Origin: Anaerolineae bacterium
GTDB taxonomy: Bacteria > Chloroflexota > Anaerolineae > Anaerolineales > Anaerolineaceae
Length of the DNA stretch: 64,000 nucleotides
Reading direction: 5' to 3'
Assembly: GCA_013178185.1 (NCBI GenBank)
Contig: JABLXC010000002.1
Coordinates: forward strand, 164,948-228,947
In this document: one piece after another, positions 50,659 through 59,180 of the stretch
Numbering within the stretch: the stretch's first letter is position 1
Layout of the letters: every line of letters begins with the position of its first letter
Position numbers and translations under genes: made by a program
Notes under the pieces: generated by a model
What the model was told of the DNA's origin: nothing
Seen by the model: only the letters and a program-made list of their open reading frames with translations
The model's database searches: none

Positions 50659-53250
50659 TTATTCCTCCTTCAGATTACTCCAAATCGATAACTGGCCTGG
50701 TTGGACGATATTGCTTCGTTTACCAACTGACCTTCTACCAGCAGCCGCTTTAGCCGCCTGATGTTCCAGAGCCCAGTCCAGCCAGGTTTTTACGGGGATC
50801 AGCACCGGGCTGCTCTCAGTTGGGCAACCCATGGGCGAATTTGTTACTCGCATTGCATCGGCAAAGAGTGACTGCAGGTCGTCCAGCTCCGCGCCGCGCA
50901 GCACTTCACGCGCCAGCTCGGTGATAAAGTCTCCTTCTTCCACGGGCACGATCGCGCCGCCGACCTCATCTCCGTACAGGGTCTGAGCAGCGCGCATCTT
51001 GCGTCCCATCAGGGCCAGCGCCTGGGCTTCCATGGCGTCTTTGTAAACGGCAAACACGGCCTTGACCGGTTGAGTCTGCCCCAATCGCCACACCCTCCGA
51101 AGAGCTTGCCAAAGGGTATACAGGCTATATTCTGGCTCGTAGAACACGACCGTCTGAAAGCTAACCAGATCCAGCCCGGTTTGCACCAGGCGAGGATTGG
51201 TGATCAGTGTATCCGCATAGCCGTGATCTTCAATCCAGCGCTCACGCCGGCGCGGGTCCACCGAGCCGTACAGAGTGATCGCCTGAACACCGGACTGTTT
51301 GAGCACACTTTCCAGGCGATCCTGGATATCCCGCGTCCCGGTCTGGCGTACGTACACTAGCGTCCGCCGGCCGCGGGCTTTTTCTGCTTTGCAGAAGCTG
51401 GACAGCCAGCTTTCTTTAGGCAGCAAGCCGAAGCGATCCACCACCGCCTCCAGAGGCATCAGCGGAACCTTGACCAACGTTTCCTTGCCATGGAACGCTT
51501 CGGGGATCAGCCCTAAAAGCGCCTGCTTGCCTTGCTCAGTGCGCGCCATGGCATAGACGTCGGTATAATACGCGCCTTCTTTACTGGCCAGGTTAAGCAG
51601 ATTTTGCTGCTGGCGCAGGATTTGAGTAACCAGGATTGCCGGATCAAACTGCCACTGGTAGCTGTTAGACGCCGATATGGATGGCGCAATGCCAACCGCT
51701 AACCCTGCCGAAGCTGCCCGGCCAATTGCCTGCCCGGCAGATTGAGACTGCATCTGGCTGTCAGCGGAGCTCTTGGTATCCGCTTGCCCGGCTGTGTCTG
51801 CCTGGCTGACGGTATCCGATTGTGAATGGGTTTGGCTGCCAAATGTCCCCCATGATTCACCTTGGGTAGTGGTCAGCACTTCGCTGACCACGGTACCCTG
51901 GCTGATAGTATCCGCCTGGCTATTTGTCTCCGCATGGCTAGCTGTCTCGGAATGGCCCTGTATGTCACTCTCTGAAGCCATGCTGGAGACGCCATCTGCC
52001 GAACCCCAGCCGACATTTCCCCCGATGCCTACACCAGCCGGTTGGATACCGCCACGCAGCCCCCAGTTGAAGCTATCTACGTGACTGCTGCCCGATCCGC
52101 GCGAGCTGACATGACCGCTGCTTTCGGTGACGGCTGTTCCGTCCGTCACAGCATGCCCGACGGTATGAGCCTGGCCTTCAGAATAAGCCACCCCTACCGA
52201 CCTGGATTCAGACTCGCTCCGAGAGTGTGACCAGCCGCTCGTCTCGGCCTGCCCTTCTGTGTGGGCGACGCCATCAGTATGCGCCTGGCTGTCGGTGTGG
52301 GCCTGCCCTTCACTGTGAGCGCTTCCCTGGCTGGTGCTGTATCCCTGAGAAGCGGACTGCGCCATCAGCCCGGAAAGTAATGCCGGCAAGCTGACGCCAA
52401 AAGAAACAGCTCGCACACCGCTCTGCCAGGCTGCCCAGGTGGAGGTTTCTTCTGCCAGCCCGGTAAGCATTTCGGTGATATCCGCCAGGCTGATCGGCGA
52501 GGTGAGCACCACGAAGAGAAATTCTTCTTTCAAGTCGCTCATACCGCGGAACAAGATTTCGTTCTGCTGCAGGGTGTACAGCTGAGCAGTAGGGCCAGCC
52601 TCGGTAAGCGGGTTGCGCAACAGGGTGCTGTTTCCTCCGCGGGCATTTTCGCGGGGATCGGTGTGACCAACTGTGACCAACACATGTTGCATATCGTGGA
52701 AGCTCAGGAAGATCCACTCTGCCAGGCGAACGGTCAACGGCTCCAGGCGAATCTGGCGGTAAGCCCCGCCCATCGCTCCCTTGAGAGCTGCCAGGCTGCG
52801 CGCCGATTGAGCGCTGGCTTCCTCCAACGTAGGAGCAAAGGCTGCAACGCCATAACACTGTACAATTCCCACTGGGGATTGCTGGTGGTTGAATATGCCG
52901 GCTGCCAAATACAAGAAGCTGACATGCGAGCCGTATAAACCCCTCAGCACGGTGCGCATTTTTTGCAGCAAGCCAGGATCTGCACGTGATTCCAGCGGCA
53001 AAAAGCTGAGCTGGAGCAGCCGCACAACACGATAGCCGGCATACTCACGCCCGCCCTCCCGCTCACGCAGCCGGTACCACAAGTAATCCAGCTCATCCCG
53101 GCCATCTACGAAACTAACGCCGGAGCGTTCAACCTCCAGATCATCTGGAATGACAGGCGGCTTTGCACGGTGTGGGGATAACCACTCCGGCATACGCGGC
53201 AGCCAGTCACGAATATTACGAACATGAGATTGGAAGCTTCCTGTTTCCAT
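50659..53250 (-). CDS. Chimeric protein: transfer-ATPase-like N-terminus, Ser/His/Gln repeat region, SNF2-type helicase C-lobe
   Basis: 863 residues. Residues about 70–290 resemble the N-terminal domain of VirB4/TraC- or HerA-like transfer ATPases in actinobacteria and Chloroflexota (RVVRLLQLSFLPLESRAD … LVTVGHTDPREN … LFVVLTSPISL). Residues 298–510 are a low-complexity run of xSQADTxSQ/EGQAHTx units, also typical of those proteins. From about residue 605 the chain becomes a SNF2-type helicase second lobe: GRRTLVYVRQTGTRDIQ, DTLITNPRLVQTGLDL, QALRRVWRLGQTQPVKAV (motif VI). Neither a Walker A motif nor a helicase first lobe is present, so it cannot be a complete ATPase of either kind. Resemblances are from memory. 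Confidence 0.6.
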   Translation of the reverse strand: METGSFQSHVRNIRDWLPRMPEWLSPHRAKPPVIPDDLEVERSGVSFVDGRDELDYLWYRLREREGGREYAGYRVVRLLQLSFLPLESRADPGLLQKMRTVLRGLYGSHVSFLYLAAGIFNHQQSPVGIVQCYGVAAFAPTLEEASAQSARSLAALKGAMGGAYRQIRLEPLTVRLAEWIFLSFHDMQHVLVTVGHTDPRENARGGNSTLLRNPLTEAGPTAQLYTLQQNEILFRGMSDLKEEFLFVVLTSPISLADITEMLTGLAEETSTWAAWQSGVRAVSFGVSLPALLSGLMAQSASQGYSTSQGSAHSEGQAHTDSQAHTDGVAHTEGQAETSGWSHSRSESESRSVGVAYSEGQAHTVGHAVTDGTAVTESSGHVSSRGSGSSHVDSFNWGLRGGIQPAGVGIGGNVGWGSADGVSSMASESDIQGHSETASHAETNSQADTISQGTVVSEVLTTTQGESWGTFGSQTHSQSDTVSQADTAGQADTKSSADSQMQSQSAGQAIGRAASAGLAVGIAPSISASNSYQWQFDPAILVTQILRQQQNLLNLASKEGAYYTDVYAMARTEQGKQALLGLIPEAFHGKETLVKVPLMPLEAVVDRFGLLPKESWLSSFCKAEKARGRRTLVYVRQTGTRDIQDRLESVLKQSGVQAITLYGSVDPRRRERWIEDHGYADTLITNPRLVQTGLDLVSFQTVVFYEPEYSLYTLWQALRRVWRLGQTQPVKAVFAVYKDAMEAQALALMGRKMRAAQTLYGDEVGGAIVPVEEGDFITELAREVLRGAELDDLQSLFADAMRVTNSPMGCPTESSPVLIPVKTWLDWALEHQAAKAAAGRRSVGKRSNIVQPGQLSIWSNLKEE

Positions 53251-53377
53251 CAGCTTCGTTTGCTCCGAATTATGAGCTCACGCCTGCCTGCTGGTTTGGC
53301 AGGCGTTAGTTCACAATAGGTAAGATGAAGAAATTCAGGCGCACCCATGCTGCGCCCGAGCGTGTCGTGAAGCAAGC

Positions 53378-53602
53378 TCATTTCTTTGCCTGCATGGGAG
53401 GTTTGGAAGCTCGCCGTCCAGTATTGATATTGATCGTGACTGAAGGTCGCCTGCTGTCTTCCGTCTGCTGGAAGAAACGCTGCAAACTCGACAGGGTCTT
53501 CACAGCGGTGAATACCCCGGCAAACAACGTCAAAATAGCGGCTACAGCCATGATCGCAACCACTCCAGGTAAAGCGAGTTTTCCAATCGTGTAGATGTCC
53601 AT
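53378..53602 (-). CDS. Small single-span membrane protein of the transfer-like operon
   Basis: 74 residues: a hydrophobic segment at about 8–36 (LALPGVVAIMAVAAILTLFAGVF) and a basic C-terminal tail (RRPSVTININTGRRASKP). ATG 53602 has GGAGG 5 nt upstream. The longer overlapping frame (53250–53846) has no such signal and an unlikely composition. It lies 127 nt before the chimeric gene; an inverted repeat CGCCTGCC/GGCAGGCG (53281–53305) sits between. Function unknown. Confidence 0.7.
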   Translation of the reverse strand: MDIYTIGKLALPGVVAIMAVAAILTLFAGVFTAVKTLSSLQRFFQQTEDSRRPSVTININTGRRASKPPMQAKK

Positions 53603-53616
53603 ACCATCCTCCGTGT

Positions 53617-53676
53617 AAAAAAAGGGCCAACGTGTGGGGATTGGTTTCCAACGTTCGGTTGCCCAGCCGACGTTGG
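53617..53676 (-). promoter_or_regulatory. Possible attenuator ahead of the small membrane-protein gene
   Basis: Read on the minus strand, CCAACGT (53676–53670) can pair with ACGTTGG at 53654–53648, extended by CGG/CCG, or with ACGTTGG at 53633–53627. The second ACGTTGG continues into CCC and a T7 run (53623–53617) directly before the GGAGG site. The two pairings exclude one another, as in a terminator/antiterminator switch. It lies within the 255-nt gap between genes. Confidence 0.5.
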
Positions 53677-53857
53677 TGCTGCCCATTACAGAACAGAGTC
53701 TGCGCAGAGCAACACATACCCGGGGTGAAATCGTCTAAAACGGGTGAATTCATCACAGGCATGTGGCGCTCTGACGAGCGGAGCTCTGATTCGAGGGCAT
53801 TCGAGAACCGAGTCATATCAGGTATGGACCATTCGACGAAAACCATTCAGCCTGCCG

Positions 53858-54556
53858 TTACTGAGAATCTCTTACCCGCAGAGCGCGCAGCAAATCCTGC
53901 GCGCCTGCCAGGGGATTGACGACAGACATTGGGTTGATAAAAACTTGTTGAACTAACATGGAGAAATAGCCCAGCGGTACCACCAACCACAGCACCCAGA
54001 GCAAAATCGTGGTCACGTTACCGCGCGTGCTGGCGATCACCGAGGCCGCATTCTCACTGGAACCGATCAGCGCGGCCCACTGCTCCGGGGTGAGATGGGC
54101 TGTATAGTTCAGATAAATACGGCTACCGATTACTGCCAGAGCGTAGATAGCGATCCCGGCTTTGACATACCAAAGCAAATTAAAGCGTTGAGCGGACAAC
54201 GCCAGGACAGCCAGCAGGCCTCCAAGCCACATGGCTGCGCCTATCCAGGGAACCGGCGCGCCCATATCCCATTGGGCGATCAGCCAGACTATAAACACGA
54301 TTACTGTCATGGTCTGTGCAGTGCGCGGCAGTCGGTTGATTGATCCATTGTTCTGGCTGCGATCATTGCGGCGAGGGCGAAAGCCGGCTCGCTGCTGGAT
54401 TTCTGCGTCGGGCAGGAGGGCAAGCAGGATCGCACACAGCAGGCTGACCAGTGCGGCTGAATTTTCTGCCAACCAGTAGGCAATGACCAGGCCGCCGTTC
54501 GCCAGGTAAACCGGCAGATCCATCAAGAACATACCGATACGATCCAGCTCGTTCAT
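53858..54556 (-). CDS. Polytopic membrane protein of the transfer-like operon
   Basis: 232 residues with about six hydrophobic segments (for example residues 17–50, 80–97, 102–125, 132–150 and 180–205). The ATG at 54556 overlaps the stop of the upstream gene (ATGA), which marks it as the start; the longer frame to 54691 is inside that gene. Not recognised. Its size and position beside secreted and bitopic proteins would fit a membrane-channel component, but no family motif is visible. Confidence 0.65.
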   Translation of the reverse strand: MNELDRIGMFLMDLPVYLANGGLVIAYWLAENSAALVSLLCAILLALLPDAEIQQRAGFRPRRNDRSQNNGSINRLPRTAQTMTVIVFIVWLIAQWDMGAPVPWIGAAMWLGGLLAVLALSAQRFNLLWYVKAGIAIYALAVIGSRIYLNYTAHLTPEQWAALIGSSENAASVIASTRGNVTTILLWVLWLVVPLGYFSMLVQQVFINPMSVVNPLAGAQDLLRALRVRDSQ

Positions 54557-55908
54557 GGCGCGCCTGCCGGCAGTAATGTCACCAGGGTTACGTACACCTG
54601 CATGGTATCCTGCATGAAGAGGACCCTGGGTTGGGTAATCGGGATCGCAACCCCGTTCCAGTTGAAGACTGTCCCTGCGGTATAAACCCACAAACGCAGG
54701 TCAAAAGCGCCAGGATCAGCAAAGGGCACGTTCGGGACAAATGCTTCTGCAGTACAGGTGCCATTGCCACCGCAACCAGCGTTTACGGGCGCCATGCCGG
54801 GCAGCAAATCGAACCGATCCTGATGAATATAGGCTTCGTAGTATTTGCTGGCCAAGTCATTCAGGATCCAGTAGCGGCTCTCCGGGCTAAGCTGGGCATT
54901 CGCCTGAACATCGGTGATCGGCTCGGGTAGGATTTCCACATGCTCGATGCAATGGATCTCGCCATCGACGACTTCATAAGCTGGATTACCTTCCATGGAC
55001 GGGTCCCAATCGTTGTCATAGCGGCTTCCTGGCCCAGGGCAACCACCACCATTGCCCGAGCTGGCAGACTCGCAGGTGGGTGGATCTTGAACTTGCTCAT
55101 ACCATGTAAAAATGACAGGCGGTATGGAGGCAGAGGCCTGGATATCCACTCCGCGCTTTTCGGGGTCTTGGCCGACGACCAGCGGATTTTCGGGAGCAGC
55201 CTTCTGGATCGTCAAAGTCGCTGGAGCCTGAGAGATAGTTGGCGCAGGGCAGATCGGCGTCTCGGGGACGCAGCTGCCATCCGAGCAATCTGCCACCAAT
55301 CCGGCGCAACCACCCGGCAGGCTGGCGCAATCCGCAACGCCGTTCAGGTAGAGCAGCAGGGCGTTTACCAGGAAGCCGCTGTTGAATGACATGCGCAAGA
55401 TTTCGAACAGGTAAGTGAAATTGACGATCGACCAGATATTTTCTTGACCATCGATCACCGCCTGGAAGAAGGCTTGTGGATCGGTGTAGCCCATCGTAGC
55501 CAGTTGAGCCAACTGCTCCGAGTTGAGGGCTGGTCCGACCAACATCGCCAGGATCGCCGCGCCGTTGCCCAGCATGCTCTCCGCTCCAGTCAGGCCGCTC
55601 TCCACCGGATACATCGCCATAAAAAAGAGTGTTGCCGGCGAGGGCAAGACCAGGATATTGCCGCTGGGTGTCTGGTAGCGGTGATAAGTGGCATCCAGAT
55701 CGAGCACCATGCCGCCGGGGAGGGTGATATCCATCCAATCCGCCGATTCGGAAACCGTACCGAGATCGCTGAGCAGATCCCAGCGGATCGAGCCATCCGG
55801 ATTAAGGATCTCGCCCCAGGGCGACTCGCCGTCGGCAGCAGCTGGATGCGGATAAGCAAGCAACGAGATAATGACCAGCATCAGGATGATGGATCGAAAC
55901 GTCTTCAT
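54553..55908 (-). CDS. Large secreted Cys/Pro-containing protein of unknown function
   Basis: 451 residues. Signal peptide at 1–25 (SIILMLVIISLLAYPHPAAA). A hydrophobic stretch near 85–115 and another near 168–190 follow; the middle has a Cys-rich segment (VADCASLPGGCAGLVADCSDGSCVPETPIC) that suggests disulfides outside the cell, and a second (CESASSGNGGGCPGPGS). No family recognised. It overlaps the genes on both sides by 4 nt, so it is made together with a bitopic protein upstream and a polytopic protein downstream, probably as parts of one envelope complex. Confidence 0.65.
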   Translation of the reverse strand: MKTFRSIILMLVIISLLAYPHPAAADGESPWGEILNPDGSIRWDLLSDLGTVSESADWMDITLPGGMVLDLDATYHRYQTPSGNILVLPSPATLFFMAMYPVESGLTGAESMLGNGAAILAMLVGPALNSEQLAQLATMGYTDPQAFFQAVIDGQENIWSIVNFTYLFEILRMSFNSGFLVNALLLYLNGVADCASLPGGCAGLVADCSDGSCVPETPICPAPTISQAPATLTIQKAAPENPLVVGQDPEKRGVDIQASASIPPVIFTWYEQVQDPPTCESASSGNGGGCPGPGSRYDNDWDPSMEGNPAYEVVDGEIHCIEHVEILPEPITDVQANAQLSPESRYWILNDLASKYYEAYIHQDRFDLLPGMAPVNAGCGGNGTCTAEAFVPNVPFADPGAFDLRLWVYTAGTVFNWNGVAIPITQPRVLFMQDTMQVYVTLVTLLPAGAP

Positions 55909-56501
55909 GGTTGGCCTCCCGCAGCAGAAAAAACAGATAATTCCTCGTCCGTCAAAAAGCGCTCAAATTTCCACTCACCTTGCTCCTGGATCACCAGGGC
56001 AAGCGCAGAGAAGACCGTTTGGGGTTCTTTCTGGATAGGCCAGGGGGCAGAAAGCTCGATCTGCAGCCGCCAGACCTGCATGGGAGCGTCCCCGCGAGTA
56101 TCGGCGACCTGCTCATCGACCTTTTCCTGGGTGGTGACCTTCACCGTGGTTGCGGTCTGCGCCTGCTCGAAACTGGACCATAAGTTGGGGCCGATCACAT
56201 TCTGGTACGCGATGCAGCCAGTCTGTGTGCTCACCGAGCAAAGCTGATCTAGCCAGGCTTGCTGCTCTTTCTGGTAATCCACGGTGTAGAACGCCTGCGC
56301 CCCGGCCGTGGCAGCCTTCTGGGCTGCGATGTCATCCTGTCCGGTTTGCTCATCCAGGGAGGGAGCCTGTGTTGACGGAACACTTGCATTTGCCTGACTG
56401 CGCCCCAGCACTTTGGGAACGCCCCACAGTACGCCGGCGCCCAAACCGATCAAAACCAGGACAATTACCACCCACTTCTTGGGGATCATGATTTCATTCA
56501 C
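55905..56501 (-). CDS. Bitopic membrane protein, possible VirB8/TcpC-like transfer component
   Basis: 198 residues: one N-terminal membrane helix (about 9–30), a disordered linker and an extracytoplasmic domain of about 120 residues (AQAFYTVDYQ … WRLQIELSAPWP … VFSALALVIQEQGEWKFERFL). The predicted layout (helix, then a beta-strand-rich domain ending in such strands) is like NTF2-fold VirB8/TcpC transfer proteins; this is a structural guess. Start GTG 56501 with AAGGAGG upstream. The stop overlaps the next start. Confidence 0.6.
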   Translation of the reverse strand: MNEIMIPKKWVVIVLVLIGLGAGVLWGVPKVLGRSQANASVPSTQAPSLDEQTGQDDIAAQKAATAGAQAFYTVDYQKEQQAWLDQLCSVSTQTGCIAYQNVIGPNLWSSFEQAQTATTVKVTTQEKVDEQVADTRGDAPMQVWRLQIELSAPWPIQKEPQTVFSALALVIQEQGEWKFERFLTDEELSVFSAAGGQP

Positions 56502-56540
56502 AACGGCACCTCCTTCACGCCCAAATGTTGCATAGGTCAG

Positions 56541-56595
56541 AAAACAAAAACCGCCACCGGTGCACTCGCTCTCCAGCGAATGCCACGTGTGGCGG
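56541..56595 (-). terminator. Structured terminator upstream of the bitopic-protein gene
   Basis: CCGCCAC (56551–56557) pairs with GTGGCGG (56589–56595), with an inner CGCT/AGCG stem. On the minus strand the stem is followed by TTTTTGTTTT (56550–56541). It would end the transcript of the gene at 56749–57216. Confidence 0.75.
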
Positions 56596-56748
56596 ATTGG
56601 TCAGCCAACGATTCTCAGGAAAACCAAGCCGGTTTCCCTGGCACTTACCACCCCGCACGCGGGCAGGATGGCAAACGTATGACAAAAGAATCTATGTGAT
56701 TGTTATACCAAGTTTACACGATTTCGGCGATGTTGTCAATCCTAATTA

Positions 56749-57216
56749 TCACTTCGTTGTGGTGGTCTCAGGCGGTTTCAAGTTGCATTCCGGCATGATC
56801 TGGGGCACGTGCGGAGTCACCCAGGCATCCCAGGAGACGATCTCCACCAGCGACCACCAGGTGGCGGGGGCATCAGCTAACCGCACATCTTCAGGAATGG
56901 CAGGATGTGGCTGAGTATGACGTGCCAGGAAGCTATCCGGGAACATGCCCACGTAGGTATAGAGCACCGGGTAGACCGGCACTGCAATCAGGTAACCGGT
57001 GAAATGCATCTGCTGGCATTTCGCCGGCAGCTCTCGAATTGCACTAATCCGATCGCGCATGAACTGCCAGTAGGTCATTCCGTTTGCACCTTCTTGCTGC
57101 ATGGGTTGCAAGCCTTTGTAACCGGCGAAGGCGACAAAGACAAGCCCGACGATCAGAATAAGCGCCAGGATTGCACGAATGAACAGGCCAAGAGCAGAAA
57201 ATAACGAACGGATCAT
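56749..57216 (-). CDS. Small membrane protein of unknown function
   Basis: 155 residues: one strong N-terminal membrane helix (about 8–33), then a globular extracytoplasmic part rich in Trp, Tyr and Pro with two Cys (CQQM, PECN). Not recognised. It starts 16 nt short of a block of phased repeat boxes and ends before a terminator, so it may form its own transcript under control of those boxes. Confidence 0.6.
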   Translation of the reverse strand: MIRSLFSALGLFIRAILALILIVGLVFVAFAGYKGLQPMQQEGANGMTYWQFMRDRISAIRELPAKCQQMHFTGYLIAVPVYPVLYTYVGMFPDSFLARHTQPHPAIPEDVRLADAPATWWSLVEIVSWDAWVTPHVPQIMPECNLKPPETTTTK

Positions 57217-57277
57217 GTGTCACTCTTAATCCGAATTCTACACCTTTTTATCTTCCTCATTTATCTTGAATACCAAA

Positions 57278-57383
57278 CACACCAATGATGGCATGGTGTG
57301 AACCTCCCTTAAGCCGTTACCCCGGTTCACACCAGGTGTAAACCGGGTACGTACCAATGGGAATAAACCAGACGGTATGAACC
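57278..57383. repeat. Cluster of GGTNNNNACC boxes (iteron- or operator-like)
   Basis: Five ten-base boxes: GGTGTGAACC (57295), GGTTCACACC (57324), GGTGTAAACC (57335), GGTACGTACC (57346) and GGTATGAACC (57374), plus a half copy CACACCA (57278–57284) mirrored by TGGTGTG (57294–57300). Boxes 2, 3 and 4 start exactly 11 bp apart, so they face the same side of the helix. The first two are exact inverted copies. Located between the coiled-coil nuclease-fold gene and the membrane-protein gene at 57216. Confidence 0.7.
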
Positions 57384-57417
57384 CTACAACTTACAGTTTT
57401 CCATATGTCATTCATTT

Positions 57418-58689
57418 TCAAATTCCTTTTTTCTTTACTTCCAACCAAATATAATCTCCCTCACCGCGCTTTCCTACCTGTAAATCAGCAAGATTGGTTA
57501 GCGAAACAACCAGCGACCTATTCCCCAGACAGTAATTGATCTCGCTGCGGATATTGCGCATGCAAGTGCGGTTATCACACACCACAAACATCTTCCCACC
57601 GCTGGCCTGGTGAAAATTGCGCCACTTCGCTTGGCGCTGTTCGATGCTCTTATCGGTATCACGCTCCACTTCAACAAAAAGCAACGAACCTTGCTCATCG
57701 ATCAATACCAGGTCTGGTTTGAACAAGCCGCCATCCGGTAAATTCACATCCGGCGGGGTCAGGTTAACCTGGTAACCGGCCTCACGCAACACATCGGCAG
57801 CCTGCAGGTTGAGCAGGGTGTGCTCCGGGGAGACATGGCGTTCTAACAAGAGGTCGTACTCATTTATACTGGGGTTTTCACCAGTAAGCAGCCAATAGGC
57901 TATTTGACCTCGTTCTGCCAGCCTCACCAGGTCTGGGAATCTGCCGCCTGTACCCGCCCCATCCGCTGCCCACGGACGGAAGGTCTCGATTAATTGAAGG
58001 TCGGTCAAACGCATTATCAAGGCTTGAAGACTTCCGCCGGCTTTCTTAATTCCCAACATTTCGGCAGCTTGACTCTCTATGACAGGGCGTCGTGACAGAC
58101 CAGTTTTACCAATCATAATCAGAATACGGGAATCCCGATCGAAGGTTTCTGCCTGACGCCATGCCACCATCCAATCCGGTTCAGGAGGCCTGTCATTCAT
58201 TTTTTCTGTATCGGTCGGTTTCACTTCTTCTAACTTTGAACTTTTCTCGGAATAAGCTGGAGCTGCACTTTGCAGCGCCGTTACTTGATTGAGCAAATTA
58301 TTCCGCTCGGTTTCAAGACGGGCAATCTGGCCGACAAGGCGAGCATTCTCTTCACGCAAAGATTCGTATTGGCTGCGAAGCTTGTCTAGCTGTTCACGAT
58401 TATGCTGAAGGTTTTTCGCGCTCTGGCTGTCTTTCAGGAGCACCTGGGCCTGGTTTAGCTGGTTGCCGATATGCTGGCGCACCAGTTGCTCGAGCTCCTC
58501 AACCGGCAGGCTGTCCAATGGGCGACCAGATTTCAGGCGCTGGTCAACTTCGTCTGGGGCGAAAGTTTCTAAAAGACCCACGAGAACACGCTGGGCTTTA
58601 CGTCCCCTGGTTTCAGCCTGCTCGCGTAGCTCAGTCTGGATATGCAACAACTGCCGCAGGTTCTCTACGGTGATGTCATCTGCAGCCAT
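57418..58689 (-). CDS. Coiled-coil, winged-helix and PD-(D/E)XK-like protein (replication-relaxation-like)
   Basis: 423 residues. A helical N-terminus and a coiled coil (about 95–145, rich in Leu/Glu/Asn/Gln) precede a region with helix-turn-helix character (GLSRRPVIESQAAEMLGIKKAGGSLQALIMRL). The C-terminal third has FKPDLVLIDEQGSLLFVEVERDT, the PD…ExE core of a PD-(D/E)XK fold, followed by a Lys/Gln helix, as in replication-relaxation-type proteins of plasmids and mobile elements. It overlaps the upstream gene by 25 nt. Nuclease activity is not certain: the order D…E-x-E fits, but a catalytic Lys is not obvious. Confidence 0.6.
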   Translation of the reverse strand: MAADDITVENLRQLLHIQTELREQAETRGRKAQRVLVGLLETFAPDEVDQRLKSGRPLDSLPVEELEQLVRQHIGNQLNQAQVLLKDSQSAKNLQHNREQLDKLRSQYESLREENARLVGQIARLETERNNLLNQVTALQSAAPAYSEKSSKLEEVKPTDTEKMNDRPPEPDWMVAWRQAETFDRDSRILIMIGKTGLSRRPVIESQAAEMLGIKKAGGSLQALIMRLTDLQLIETFRPWAADGAGTGGRFPDLVRLAERGQIAYWLLTGENPSINEYDLLLERHVSPEHTLLNLQAADVLREAGYQVNLTPPDVNLPDGGLFKPDLVLIDEQGSLLFVEVERDTDKSIEQRQAKWRNFHQASGGKMFVVCDNRTCMRNIRSEINYCLGNRSLVVSLTNLADLQVGKRGEGDYIWLEVKKKGI

Positions 58690-59180
58690 TGGCTTTTCTC
58701 CAGTTCCGCCAGACTTGTTCGTGCTACAGCGAGCTTTGCCTGGGCTTGCTCGCTGTTCGCCTGGTCGGGTATGCTCAGCCAGCGTAAGGTCAACCTGGCG
58801 GCTTCCAGGTAGCTCATCGCTGTTTGGTTCAAGTCTTCCTTCAACCCGACCAATGCGGGTGGGGCTTCTTGCCGGTCAAGTTCTTCTGAGATTCCCAGGA
58901 TTTGCTCGAATACTTCCTGGGCGCGACGCGTCTGCCCGAATAGATCATCAACCTCCCCACTCAAAATGGCGGTGATCTTTCCATCCACCAGGCGCAGCTC
59001 TTTGTCTGCTTCTCTTGCCAGGCGGCGATATTCATCAACCGATTTCACGTCTGGCAACAGCAGCAATGGGCGGCCATCCTCATTGCGCGGACTGGCAATC
59101 CCACCGATGGCAAGCAGAACCAGCAAGGCCAGGATGACCAGTGTGCTTATTGGGATATGGATTTCCTGGTTCTCATTCAT
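58665..59180 (-). CDS. Membrane-anchored helical protein of unknown function
   Basis: 171 residues: short cytoplasmic start, one membrane helix (about 11–28), then a mainly alpha-helical domain rich in Glu, Leu and Arg (YRRLAREADKELRLVDGKI … LEAARLTLRWL … LAVARTSLAELEKS). Not recognised. It overlaps ssb by 8 nt and the coiled-coil nuclease-fold gene by 25 nt, so the three form one translational unit. Confidence 0.65.
   Translation of the reverse strand: MNENQEIHIPISTLVILALLVLLAIGGIASPRNEDGRPLLLLPDVKSVDEYRRLAREADKELRLVDGKITAILSGEVDDLFGQTRRAQEVFEQILGISEELDRQEAPPALVGLKEDLNQTAMSYLEAARLTLRWLSIPDQANSEQAQAKLAVARTSLAELEKSQWLQMTSP

Noticed and set aside
51721..52359. Tandem DNA repeat or CRISPR-like array
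   Set aside because: The repetition is a low-complexity coding region (SQADT/GQAHT units) with variable codons, without constant repeats and unique spacers.
53250..53846. 198-codon open frame on the minus strand
   Set aside because: It overlaps the 74-codon membrane-protein gene in another frame, lacks a ribosome-binding site and has an unlikely Cys/His/Trp-rich composition.
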